A stretch of DNA of 64,000 nt from the NCBI GenBank assembly GCA_947629955.1, contig CANRFT010000001.1:110863-174862 (forward strand), read 5' to 3'. A model generated the notes under the pieces. The model saw only the letters and a list, made by a program, of their open reading frames with translations. It was not told the origin of the DNA and made no database searches. This document shows, one piece after another, positions 20,533-29,941 of this stretch. The stretch is from an uncultured Oscillospiraceae bacterium (lineage in GTDB: Bacteria > Bacillota > Clostridia > Oscillospirales > Oscillospiraceae). Positions within the stretch are counted from its first letter, which is position 1; each line of letters opens with the position of its first letter. The position numbers and the translations under genes are program-made.

Positions 20533-20578
20533 AAAACACCCCGAAAGTCCCTGATTTCAAGGACTTCCGGGGTGTTTT
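20533..20578. terminator. Bidirectional terminator between tRNA-Gly and the giant prophage gene
   Basis: aaaacaccccgaaagtcc-ctgatttcaa-ggacttccggggtgtttt, 18-bp stem with one mismatch. Confidence 0.85.
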
Positions 20579-20636
20579 CTCGTCTCTTGCTCCAAGACCT
20601 CAGCGGCCTGTTTCGGCCTGTTTTAACCTGTCGTGT

Positions 20637-20656
20637 GGTGGAACACTGGTGGAACT
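20637..20656. promoter_or_regulatory. Candidate left arm-type integrase site
   Basis: ggtggaacactggtggaact; near copy at 63798-63818. Confidence 0.5.
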
Positions 20657-20674
20657 TTAATTGTATTCAACCAA

Positions 20675-23600
20675 TCATCCCCACGGGCTCTCCTTCTTCC
20701 AGCCGTAGCTGTTCCAGATTGCCCGCTTCTGGGCGGCGGTCAGGCGGGACCCCTCCAGGGCTTTGGTCACATCGTCCTGGCTGAAGCTGCTCCCGCTCTT
20801 GCCTCTGGCAAGGTTCGCCTCTCTGGCGGCCTCCAGGAAGTCCACATAGTCGTAGGTGCTCACGCCGGCGGCCCTGGCGGCCATGTACTTGGTGTAGGCG
20901 CTCTCGCTCATCACGCCCTCCATGGACATCTCCTTCACGTCCTCGCTGAAGGGCTGGTCGGCGATCATCCGCATGGCGGACCGGTTTTTCTCGCTGTCCG
21001 TGTCTCCCTCCAGGTCCGCTCCGTCCAGTGTCTGGGCCAGCTCCAGGGCCTCCGGATCAATGGTGTCTATCCAGCTCCCGCCGTTCTTCACCATCTCGTC
21101 AAAGTCCGCGTCCTCACCGGGCGGCGCCCACTCCACGGGCAGGTTCTTGGCCTTGGTCAGCCCGGCCTCCTCCGCCATCCGCTTGTTCATGGCGCTGTTG
21201 ATCTTCTCCGGGTCGAAGCCGCTGTCCAGCATATCGCCATAGATGCGCTGGTATTCCATCCAGTCCCCGTCCATGGCCCGGTACAGGGTATCGTAGAACA
21301 CGTTGGCGTTCTGGCTGTTGCCCACGTCCAGCATGAGCTTGTCCAGCTCGTAGACGGTCTCCCATTCTCCCGTGCCCCACAGGACGGTGTTGAGGATGCC
21401 CACCACGTCCCGCTTCAGGTTGCCGGCCGGCAGGCCCAGCAGGTCCAGGCCCTTGGCGGCCAGCTCCATGCCGGCGTTGAGGGTTGACTTCTTTCCCGTC
21501 TTGTTTACAGCCTTCTGCAGGACCTCCAGAGCGCTCCACAGGTCGGAGATGCCCTCCAGGTCGGACCGGCTCACGTCGAACCCCTGGATGATGGACTCGA
21601 TGTCCTTCAGATACGGGATGTACCCCACGGGGTCGAAGTTCTCCGTGAAGTTCTGGAGCCATTTGTCCTGGAAGGTCCGCACGAAATCCTTGTCCCGGTC
21701 GTCGTCCCGCCACCAGTCCGGCGCGGACTGGGCGATGGCGTTGACGGCGAAGGAGGCGATCAGCGCCACCCCGGTGCGGGCCACGTGCCGCAGGGCCCGG
21801 CCGCGCTCCTGGCTGCCCTTCTCCGCGTGGGCGATGTCGTACAGGTCCCGCGCCGCCATGTTGTAGATCTTGCTGGGCTCGCTCATGAAGCTGGTGGCCA
21901 GCCGGTTGGCGAAGTTGGAGGACCGCATGATCTGGGTCCGGTGGAGCACGCTGTCCACCACCTGGGTCCGGTCGATGATCTCCCCGAACCGTTCCGCGCA
22001 CTTCCGGTAGAAGGCGTCGCTGCCCGTCTTCAGGTCCTTGTTCTTTGCCCTGGTCTCCATCTCCACGGCGTGCCACAGCTGGCCCCAGGCCACGTTATCG
22101 GCCAGCCCCGCGCCCGCCATGGTGGCGTTCTTGACCTTGTCCAGGGCGCTGTCCGTCCCCACCATCAGCTCCCGGAGGGACCGGCCGGTGTCCATCTCGA
22201 AGTAGCCCCAGTCCTTCCACAGGGCGATGGGGGCCCACTGCTTGGCCGTCTCAAAGGACTTGAGCGGATTGCACGGCGCGGCCAGATAGGTCGGGTTGAT
22301 GATCTCCGCCGCCCGGAGGATGGCCGTGGGCTGCTGGAGGATGACCCGGAGGTTTGCCCCCACCTTGGCGGCCTTGAACTTGTTTAGCAGGCTGTCCGAA
22401 AAGGTGGACTCCGCGCCGGTCTTGGTGCCCTGGGCGATGTCGCTGAGGAGGTTGTCCAGATATTCGTTGCCCCTGTCCCCGTAGACCCGGTCGAAGAGCT
22501 CCTTCACCGTCCCGGTCCGTTGGCCGTCCTCGAAGTAGCTGTAGTTGTGCAGCCTGGTGATGTTCTCGGAGGTGGCCAGCCAGCCGGCGTAGGTGGCCAT
22601 CTGGTTCAAGTGGTCTGCGTAGGTGTCCACGGCGGAGCGCAGCATCACGGAGTTGTTGGCGTTGGGCGTCAGGGCCTTTGTCATGCCGAAGCCGGGGATG
22701 GTCTTGGCTCTGGCCTCCTGGGCCGGGTCTGTCCTGGTCTCGTTCCGGTTCACCTTGATGGGCCAGTAGTTCTTCTCCTTGAACTTCTCATAGCCGTACA
22801 CCGCCATGGAGGCCTCGTTGCCGTGGGCGGCCAGGGTGGAGCTCATATACCCCTGGAGCCGGTCCACAAAGCCCTTCTGGGCCGGCGTCAGCTCGTGGAG
22901 CATATCGGCCACGTCCGTCAGGGTGACGTGTACCGGGGCCGCCTTGGTGGTCTTTACCGCCCCTCTCTGTCCGCCCTGGGCCCGCAGGCCGCCGGTGTAG
23001 ATGTGGTCCATGGCCTGCTTCCGGTGGGACAGGGCGTACAGGTCCATCAGCTGGGCGGTGGTCAGGGTGATCTCCTGGCCGCCGGCGGTGGTGAAGGTGT
23101 GGTTCTCCCGCTCGGCCCTCTGCAGGTCCCTGGCCGTCATGCCGGACTCCTTCATGGCGCTCTGGAAGAACTCCACGCCCTCGTTGGTGATGGTGATCTG
23201 CTGGTCCTGGGCTCTGCGCATTTGCCGGTGGAGCTCGTCTCCCGGCTTGCCCATCCGGTGGAAGAAGGTCTCCGGCGTCATCATGTCCATGGTCAGCAGC
23301 TTGTCCCCGGCGCCCAGCACGCCCACCAGGTTCCGCCGCTCCTTCCGGTTGCCGGCGGCGTCCCACATGGCCTCCGCCATATCTGACACCCTGGCGTATT
23401 TGCTGTCGCCCAGCATCCGGTTGGACAGGGTGATGGAGTGCTCCACCGCCTGCACGGCCTCCCACATGGTCTTGGCCTGGGCCCCGTTCATGTCCGCCAG
23501 ACGGATATTCCCGTATCCGGCGATCTCGGTGAGCTTGTCCGCCAGGTCCGGATCCACGGTCAGGTCGAACTGAGGATCCTTCCTCAGCTCCTCCAGGGCC

Positions 23601-26600
23601 TCCTTCAGGGCGCGGGCCGCCTCGGTCCGTTTCGTGGGCGTCAGGTCCGTCCGCTCGATGGGCTTCCCATTCTCGTCCACCAGGGCCACACGGCGGAACT
23701 GGCCCTCCGGCGTGGTCTCATAGGCGTACTTGCTCTCCAGGTCGATGGAGTCCAGCAGGGCCACCACGGTCCCCCGCAGCCGCCCCGGGATGTTCTGCTT
23801 GTCCGTGGGCCGCAGCAGCTTCCGGCTCAGGCCCTCGGCGTGCCGCCGGATGGTGTCCTTGGTCTGGGTGGTGGTCATGCGGTCCCGCATCCTGGCGTTT
23901 GCCTGCCGGTTCTGCTCCTTGACCCGCTCGATCCGGTCTCTGGCGCTCTCCTCCTGCCGGGCCAGGGCCCGCTGCATCCGCTCCAGCCCCGCCTGGCGCT
24001 CCCGCTCCACGGCGGCCTGCTGGCGGTACGCCGCCCGGTCCGCGAAGGTGGGCGCCTCGCCCGGCATATCGTAGTAGCGCTCCAGGATCTCGCCGGCCAG
24101 ATAGTCCACCACGCCGCTGTCCCCGGTGTATGGGTTTGCGGTGGTGGGCCGCAGGGCGTCCAGCACCTCGCCCAGGTGTACCAGCTGCTCCTCCTCGTTG
24201 GAGTGGACGTCCTGGTTGAACAGCTCCGGGTAGTCGTAGCTGAGCTCGCCGTACACGTCGTCGATGCTCCGGCCCTCTTTGGTGGACAGGTTCAGCCGGT
24301 TTCGGAAGGCCTTGCGGTATTCGCCCAGGCCGCCCACCACATCCAGCCCGCCCATCACGTCGGGGGTCACCTTGATCTTGGTCTCCCGGAGGAATTTCCG
24401 CAGGGGCCGGTAGGTCTGCCACATCTCGTCGTTGGTGACGCTGGCGCTGTCGATGATGCTCTGGGCCACGTCTCTGGCGGCCGCCCGGACGTCGCTGTCC
24501 CCGGTCCTGGTCCCGGTCTCGCCCATGCGGTCGTACAGGGCCTGGAGGGAGGCGGCGGTCTCGTCCAGGTCGGCCCTGCTGCTGAAGTCCCGCAGCAGCT
24601 TCCGGGCGGAGGACTTCACCGCGTCCGCGTCCACATGGTTGCCGCTGGTCCGCCGGAACTGAGCCTGGAGCCTCTGGTTTTTCTCCTCCAGCCGCTGGTT
24701 CTGCTTTGTCAGCTCCTCCACCTGCCGCTCCAGATCCGTCGCCCCCCGCAGGGAGTAGCGCACATCGGGATTCCCCGTCGGCGTCTGGTTGGTGATCCTC
24801 TTGATCTGCTCCGGGTGGAAGGCGATGAACTCCTCGCCGGAGTTGTCCACGCCGTCATAGCCCTGGGACTCCAGGTATTCCCGCGCCTTTACGCCCGCGT
24901 CGTTCTGGCCCTTAAAGCGGTTCAGCGCCCGGTAGGCCACGCCCTCCGGGGCCGGGTTCGTGATGTTGAGGTAATAAGGCTGCACGTTCTGCCCATATCC
25001 GCCGGCGTCGATCTCCCACGGGGGGAAGAAGGATCCCTGGATGTCCATGGTGCTCCGGCCCTTGCTCCGGTCGAACACGGTAAAGTCAGCGTCCGTCCCA
25101 TGGTAGACCACCAGCAGGTTCCCGTCCTCGTCCCGCACCTTGCTGTCCTTGAAGAACTCCCGCTGCTCCGCCGTCAGCTCCCGGCCCTCGCTGTCCGTCT
25201 CCTCCACCGGCTTTTTCAGGGAGAACTTTCTGCCCTGGCTGTTATCAGTCTCCTCGCTCTCCGCCTCCGCTGCCTGGTCAGTGTCCTCCACCCCCGGCAG
25301 TTCAAGGCCCCTCAGCTCGTCGGTGTTGACATCCTCGCCGGTCTGTGCTAAACTATCCTTAAATGCAGCACTTGTGGTCTCGGCAAGAGAGCCGTAAACG
25401 GTCACTCCCTGGGACAGTTCTTGTGCTGCATTGTTATTTTGTTCAGAAAATCGGAATGTCGTTCCATCCGGCAAAACGATTCTATGGGCATAGTAATGGT
25501 TCCCGCGGCGGTTTACAACTACAGCCATGTTTCCCCGCGTCCCGTTTAACTCTACCGGGGCAGCGAAGGTAATCGTCTGCTTGTTGCGTCCTTTATGCTG
25601 GCCGTGCTCTCCGACCTCAATTCCTCTTTTCAGCACATAAGGCAGGGCTGCAATCGCCGCTCTTTCTTCTGCGGTATCTGCATAGCGCAAGCCCCTGTCC
25701 AGATCCTTTTTGTTGAAAGTAATTTCCCCGTATCCCTGCCGATCCACCCGATAGCCCGTTGCTTTAAGCTGATCCGTCGCCCACTTTGCGGCGGCTCTTT
25801 TATTTTGCAGGTTTTCCGGGACGCGCATCCTGGCCACAACATCCATCCCGTTCAGCCGATCCCGGTTTTCCTCGATCTGATCTTTGATGCTCGAAGATTC
25901 CGGGTCGCTGCTCGCCTCAGACCAGCCGCTCCTGTCGCTTTCCGCAAACACGGTATTCTCGTCCCCCAGGTCTGGCAGGGTCAGCCCTCGGGTCTCGGCG
26001 TCCATGGTCCGCCGTGCGGCCGCGTCTCTGGCCTCGATCTCGCCGGCGGTGTTGCGGTACAGATCATAATCGCTTGATGTAGCGTACATCATGCTGTCCC
26101 GGGCCGCCGCGGCGATCCGCCGCTCCAGATCCGCATATTCCGGGTCATCCTCCAAATAGCTGTCCCTGGCGTCGTAGTATTCCTCCTGGGTCAGTTGCCC
26201 GGCGTCGTACTGGCGAATCAGATCCGTCAGGTGGGGGTCGTTGTTCATCCTCCACTTGTATTCGTCCCGCAGTCGGCTCTCCTCGTTGTCCGCCTCGTCC
26301 AGCCTCCTGGTGCCCTCCCGACTCCAGTAGCCCGTGTTTGAGCCTCCAGCAAAGCCCTCGGCGTGCTGGATGGCGTGCTGCACCTCGTGGATCAGGGTGT
26401 CCTCCGGGGCGCTCCGCAGGCTGTTGTCCAGCGTGATGGTCCCGGTCTCGGCGGTGTACTGGCCCGTGGTGCCGCTTCCCAGGTCGTCGAACCGCACCCG
26501 CACATTGCGGAGCTGCGGGTAGTTGCGGAACAGTTCATCGTGGCTGATGATGTCCCCCAGGGTGGCGTTGCCCCGGTCCACCCGCTCGGACAGGCGCGGC

Positions 26601-29600
26601 CGCTCCCGGCCCCAGGTCTGGTCCAGTTCCCGGAGCTCCTGCTGCTCCTGCTCGGTCAGGGTGCCGTAGAGCATCTGGTCCATCAGCTGCTGGTATCTGG
26701 CGTACTCCGGGTGGTCCCGGCGGAACTCCATATCCCCGGCCCGGCTGTACTCCATCCCGCTGTCGTCGATCTCCCAGCGCCATTTCCCGTCCATCCCCCG
26801 GAACCATCCCGTGTCCCGGTAGATCTCCTCGGTGGTCCTGCCGTCCCGCTCCATCTGCTCGGCCTGGGACAGCCGCCCCAGGTCTGCCCGGTTGGCGTTG
26901 AGGCCGGCGAAGGAATACCTTCTCTCCCCGGTCTGCCCGGCCTCCGCCCCGGCTCTGGCGTTGGTCCCGGCCCGGCCCAGGGCGGTCTCCCACATCCGGG
27001 CGGCCTGTTCCAACTGGCCGGCCTGCCGGCCGGTGAGGGCGTTCCGCACCCGGTCCAGGAAGCGCCGGATGGCCGCAAGAATGCGCTGGCCCAGGCTCTG
27101 GTCCTGCCCGGCCAGTCGGCGGATGGCGTCCTCGTCGATCAGCAGCCGCTCGGTGAAGTCCGCCGCCAGCTCCTCCATGACCTGCTCGTCGGTGTACTCC
27201 TGTCCGGTGGCCTCCTGGTAGAGCTGGCGGTATGCCTCCATCTTGCTGTCCAGGCTGCCCTCCGCCTGAAGGGTCTCCCGCACCAGGGCCTCATAGCGGC
27301 CATAGTCCTCCGCCGCCATGTCCCGCAGATAATGGGTGATCTCATGCTTGGCCACCTGGCGCACCGGGTCCTCGGCGTTCTCCGTGATGTACACCTGGCC
27401 GTCCTGATACCAGCCGTTGGCCATGGAGTCCGCGTCCACGATGTTGATGGCCACGCCGGCGGCCTTGCCCAGCCGGTCCAGGAAGTCCACGTCCTCGTCG
27501 CCCAGCAGGCTCTGGAGCCGGACCCCATCGCTCTGGCTCCGCAGGTCCCGCACGCCCGGCGCCGCCTTCTCTCTGGCCGCCCCGTCGGTGCGCCCCTCCA
27601 AGGCTCCTTTCGCAAAAGGAGCTGGCTCCGCCGTAGGCGGAGACTGAAGATTTTCTCCGCCCTTAAAAGCCTGCTCCGCCTCCCTCTGGGTGGCGGCTTC
27701 ATTTTGCCCGGCCTTTGTCCTCTCCTCGAACCGGTTGACCCGGTCCGCCACCTGCTGCAGAAGCGCCTCTCCCTCCGGAGTCTCGGTCAGCTCCAGGATG
27801 GTGGCCGTGTCCGGCATCTCGCCCCGGTCCGCCGCGGCCAGCAGCTCCGCCGCCCTGTCCTGTGTAAACCCTTCCCCGGTTTCAATTCCCGCTCCTCTAA
27901 AAGCCTTCCCCTCCGGGGAAGGTGGCACGGCGTCAGCCGTGACGGATGAGGCCGGGGAAGGTGCCCCGCTCGTCTGGGCGGTCTCGTTTTTCCGTTGGGC
28001 CCGCTCATAGCGCTCCCGCGCCTGGTCCAGGATCTCCCGGCCCGCCTCGGTCTGGCCCAGGGCCGCCGCAGTGTCGGCGTCGGGCAGCACGCCCCGGTCC
28101 GCGTCGCTGAGGATCCTGCTGTTCGCTCTCCCGTTGACGGCGTTGACCGCGCCGCCCATGATCCCGCCGGACAGGGCGCCGCCCAGTCCGGCCATGGCCA
28201 CCTGACCCACCGCGTCCAGCAGAGCCTGCCGTTTGGCGTCATTCTCGCTCATGCCCTGGGCCATGTAGTCACGCACGTTCCGGTTGAAGTCGGAGCTGTC
28301 CCCCATGATCACGGCGTCGGCCATCATGTTGGCCACCTCGGTGAAGATCTCCTCGCTGGCCTCCACGCCGGCCTGCTTGGCCGTCTCTTTGATCCAGGAC
28401 TTCCACCCCGTGACGGATTTCTCCGCCAGCAGGCTGTCGATGGATACCTTCTCAAACAGGGCCTCGAACACGCCGGAGGCCGCGCCGGCCACCAGGGCCT
28501 GCCGGTTCCCGCCGCCGTTCTCCAGCACCTCGCGGGTCCTCTGTGCCGCGGCGGAGCCGCCCATGGCCGCCAGGGACACCACCGGCCCCATGGTCGCCAG
28601 CTGGGCGCTGCTGTCCGCGATGCTCATACCCGTCTCATACAGGAAGGCCGCCGCGTTGGTCAGCAGATTCGGGTCTTTCCCCCGGATGTTCTCGGCCACT
28701 GTGCCGCGCACGTTGTCCACAAAGTCGGTCAGGGCCATGCGGCTTCGGTCCAGCGGTCGGTATGTAGCTGGGTCCGTCGGGTCGTTGTGGCCGATGTTCC
28801 CCGTCAGCTGGCCCAGGTATTCCAGGCCGGTAAGGGGAGCGGCCAGCACCGTCCCGGCGGAGGCCACCGCGGCCTCCACCGGCCCCCGGCTCGCGTACTC
28901 CGCCGCCGCGTCGTGCTGCTGTTCCAGCTGAGCCGCCCGGCGCTGTCTGTCCTGCCAGTCCAGCAGGGTCTCCGCGTCGTATCCGGCCTCCGCCAGGGCG
29001 GTCTCTGCCCCGGCCCGCTGGCTCTGGGTCCGGTCCAGCATGTCCAGCACCGCCCGGTACCCGCCGTTCACCGGCCGCGGCGCGGCGGTCCCGCGCTGGC
29101 CCCGGAGGCTCTGGTTGTACATGTAGTTTTCGTAGTCCTGCAGCTGCCCCTCGGTGAGCCCGTACTTCTCCGTCAGGGTCTTGTGGTCGCCCTCCCGCAG
29201 GGCGCGGACGGCGTCCTCCGCGTCCATCAGGTTCCCGTACTGGGCGCCGGGCGCGGCGGAGGGAAGCTGCCGGCCGGCAAGGGCCGCCGTGTTCTGCTCG
29301 CCCTCCAGCCTGGCCAGATCCTGCCGGTTCCTCAGCTCGTACATCTGGCCGGCCAGCTGCTCCTGCTGTGCCTTCAGCCGCTCCGGGCGCTTGTCCGCCT
29401 CCTGCCATGCGGTCACGTCCTCCGGCGTCAGGGTCCCGGCCCGCTGCTTCTCCTGGAAGGTCCGGCGCGCGATCTCCCGGTCCAGCTCGGCGGTCTCCAT
29501 CTCCCGGTTCACCCGGTCCTGCTCCGGCTGGAGGAAGGACATCTGCACGCTGGCCGGGGTCCCGCCGGTGCGATACCGTTCCAGGGTCTTGTCTGTGAAC

Positions 29601-29938
29601 CGGCGGTTGGCGTTCCGCATGCCGGCGGGCATGAAGTCGTCCAGGGAGGGCAGGGTGAGCCCCGGCACCTCAGCCTCGTCCTGCCCGGCGGTAATCTGGC
29701 TTGCGGTTTTCACGGCCTTGAGGTCTGCCCGCATCCGTGCCATCCGCTGGTCCAGACTATTTGCGCTGCCCGTGCTTTTTGCGCCGGAAACGCCGGCGGC
29801 CGGGGCACTCGCCCCGGTCCCGCTCGTCCGGCTGGTCGTCTGAACGGTTGTCTTTGCACCCGCTGTCCGGCCCTGTATTGTTTTGAGGTCTGCCCGCATC
29901 CGTGCCAGCCGCTCCTCCAGCGTTGCCATGTGGATCAC
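20675..29938 (-). CDS. Giant (3087 aa) polyvalent / internal virion (ejection) protein
   Basis: HEITHYL and HEVQHAIQ metallopeptidase-like motifs, VVYHGTDADFTVFD ADP-ribosyltransferase-like segment, coiled coils, hydrophobic segments, C-terminal helical ejection-like region; located after the nozzle-like and second internal protein genes. Confidence 0.85.
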   Translation of the reverse strand: MIHMATLEERLARMRADLKTIQGRTAGAKTTVQTTSRTSGTGASAPAAGVSGAKSTGSANSLDQRMARMRADLKAVKTASQITAGQDEAEVPGLTLPSLDDFMPAGMRNANRRFTDKTLERYRTGGTPASVQMSFLQPEQDRVNREMETAELDREIARRTFQEKQRAGTLTPEDVTAWQEADKRPERLKAQQEQLAGQMYELRNRQDLARLEGEQNTAALAGRQLPSAAPGAQYGNLMDAEDAVRALREGDHKTLTEKYGLTEGQLQDYENYMYNQSLRGQRGTAAPRPVNGGYRAVLDMLDRTQSQRAGAETALAEAGYDAETLLDWQDRQRRAAQLEQQHDAAAEYASRGPVEAAVASAGTVLAAPLTGLEYLGQLTGNIGHNDPTDPATYRPLDRSRMALTDFVDNVRGTVAENIRGKDPNLLTNAAAFLYETGMSIADSSAQLATMGPVVSLAAMGGSAAAQRTREVLENGGGNRQALVAGAASGVFEALFEKVSIDSLLAEKSVTGWKSWIKETAKQAGVEASEEIFTEVANMMADAVIMGDSSDFNRNVRDYMAQGMSENDAKRQALLDAVGQVAMAGLGGALSGGIMGGAVNAVNGRANSRILSDADRGVLPDADTAAALGQTEAGREILDQARERYERAQRKNETAQTSGAPSPASSVTADAVPPSPEGKAFRGAGIETGEGFTQDRAAELLAAADRGEMPDTATILELTETPEGEALLQQVADRVNRFEERTKAGQNEAATQREAEQAFKGGENLQSPPTAEPAPFAKGALEGRTDGAAREKAAPGVRDLRSQSDGVRLQSLLGDEDVDFLDRLGKAAGVAINIVDADSMANGWYQDGQVYITENAEDPVRQVAKHEITHYLRDMAAEDYGRYEALVRETLQAEGSLDSKMEAYRQLYQEATGQEYTDEQVMEELAADFTERLLIDEDAIRRLAGQDQSLGQRILAAIRRFLDRVRNALTGRQAGQLEQAARMWETALGRAGTNARAGAEAGQTGERRYSFAGLNANRADLGRLSQAEQMERDGRTTEEIYRDTGWFRGMDGKWRWEIDDSGMEYSRAGDMEFRRDHPEYARYQQLMDQMLYGTLTEQEQQELRELDQTWGRERPRLSERVDRGNATLGDIISHDELFRNYPQLRNVRVRFDDLGSGTTGQYTAETGTITLDNSLRSAPEDTLIHEVQHAIQHAEGFAGGSNTGYWSREGTRRLDEADNEESRLRDEYKWRMNNDPHLTDLIRQYDAGQLTQEEYYDARDSYLEDDPEYADLERRIAAAARDSMMYATSSDYDLYRNTAGEIEARDAAARRTMDAETRGLTLPDLGDENTVFAESDRSGWSEASSDPESSSIKDQIEENRDRLNGMDVVARMRVPENLQNKRAAAKWATDQLKATGYRVDRQGYGEITFNKKDLDRGLRYADTAEERAAIAALPYVLKRGIEVGEHGQHKGRNKQTITFAAPVELNGTRGNMAVVVNRRGNHYYAHRIVLPDGTTFRFSEQNNNAAQELSQGVTVYGSLAETTSAAFKDSLAQTGEDVNTDELRGLELPGVEDTDQAAEAESEETDNSQGRKFSLKKPVEETDSEGRELTAEQREFFKDSKVRDEDGNLLVVYHGTDADFTVFDRSKGRSTMDIQGSFFPPWEIDAGGYGQNVQPYYLNITNPAPEGVAYRALNRFKGQNDAGVKAREYLESQGYDGVDNSGEEFIAFHPEQIKRITNQTPTGNPDVRYSLRGATDLERQVEELTKQNQRLEEKNQRLQAQFRRTSGNHVDADAVKSSARKLLRDFSSRADLDETAASLQALYDRMGETGTRTGDSDVRAAARDVAQSIIDSASVTNDEMWQTYRPLRKFLRETKIKVTPDVMGGLDVVGGLGEYRKAFRNRLNLSTKEGRSIDDVYGELSYDYPELFNQDVHSNEEEQLVHLGEVLDALRPTTANPYTGDSGVVDYLAGEILERYYDMPGEAPTFADRAAYRQQAAVERERQAGLERMQRALARQEESARDRIERVKEQNRQANARMRDRMTTTQTKDTIRRHAEGLSRKLLRPTDKQNIPGRLRGTVVALLDSIDLESKYAYETTPEGQFRRVALVDENGKPIERTDLTPTKRTEAARALKEALEELRKDPQFDLTVDPDLADKLTEIAGYGNIRLADMNGAQAKTMWEAVQAVEHSITLSNRMLGDSKYARVSDMAEAMWDAAGNRKERRNLVGVLGAGDKLLTMDMMTPETFFHRMGKPGDELHRQMRRAQDQQITITNEGVEFFQSAMKESGMTARDLQRAERENHTFTTAGGQEITLTTAQLMDLYALSHRKQAMDHIYTGGLRAQGGQRGAVKTTKAAPVHVTLTDVADMLHELTPAQKGFVDRLQGYMSSTLAAHGNEASMAVYGYEKFKEKNYWPIKVNRNETRTDPAQEARAKTIPGFGMTKALTPNANNSVMLRSAVDTYADHLNQMATYAGWLATSENITRLHNYSYFEDGQRTGTVKELFDRVYGDRGNEYLDNLLSDIAQGTKTGAESTFSDSLLNKFKAAKVGANLRVILQQPTAILRAAEIINPTYLAAPCNPLKSFETAKQWAPIALWKDWGYFEMDTGRSLRELMVGTDSALDKVKNATMAGAGLADNVAWGQLWHAVEMETRAKNKDLKTGSDAFYRKCAERFGEIIDRTQVVDSVLHRTQIMRSSNFANRLATSFMSEPSKIYNMAARDLYDIAHAEKGSQERGRALRHVARTGVALIASFAVNAIAQSAPDWWRDDDRDKDFVRTFQDKWLQNFTENFDPVGYIPYLKDIESIIQGFDVSRSDLEGISDLWSALEVLQKAVNKTGKKSTLNAGMELAAKGLDLLGLPAGNLKRDVVGILNTVLWGTGEWETVYELDKLMLDVGNSQNANVFYDTLYRAMDGDWMEYQRIYGDMLDSGFDPEKINSAMNKRMAEEAGLTKAKNLPVEWAPPGEDADFDEMVKNGGSWIDTIDPEALELAQTLDGADLEGDTDSEKNRSAMRMIADQPFSEDVKEMSMEGVMSESAYTKYMAARAAGVSTYDYVDFLEAAREANLARGKSGSSFSQDDVTKALEGSRLTAAQKRAIWNSYGWKKESPWG
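27594..27668. repeat. Family A palindromic element in frame in the giant gene
   Basis: ggctcctttcgcaaaaggagctgg...gattttctccgccctta, encodes KGGENLQSPPTAEPAPFAKGALEG. Confidence 0.8.
27897..27956. repeat. Family B palindromic element in frame in the giant gene
   Basis: aaagccttcccctccggggaaggtggcacggcgtcagccgtgacggatgagg, encodes ASSVTADAVPPSPEGKA. Confidence 0.85.
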
Positions 29939-29941
29939 CCC

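Noticed and set aside
20675-29938. Possible assembly artefact joining several ORFs into one 3087-aa gene
   Set aside because: The frame stays open with coherent codon usage, one RBS/start and ordered recognisable domains; giant ejection proteins are known in phages.
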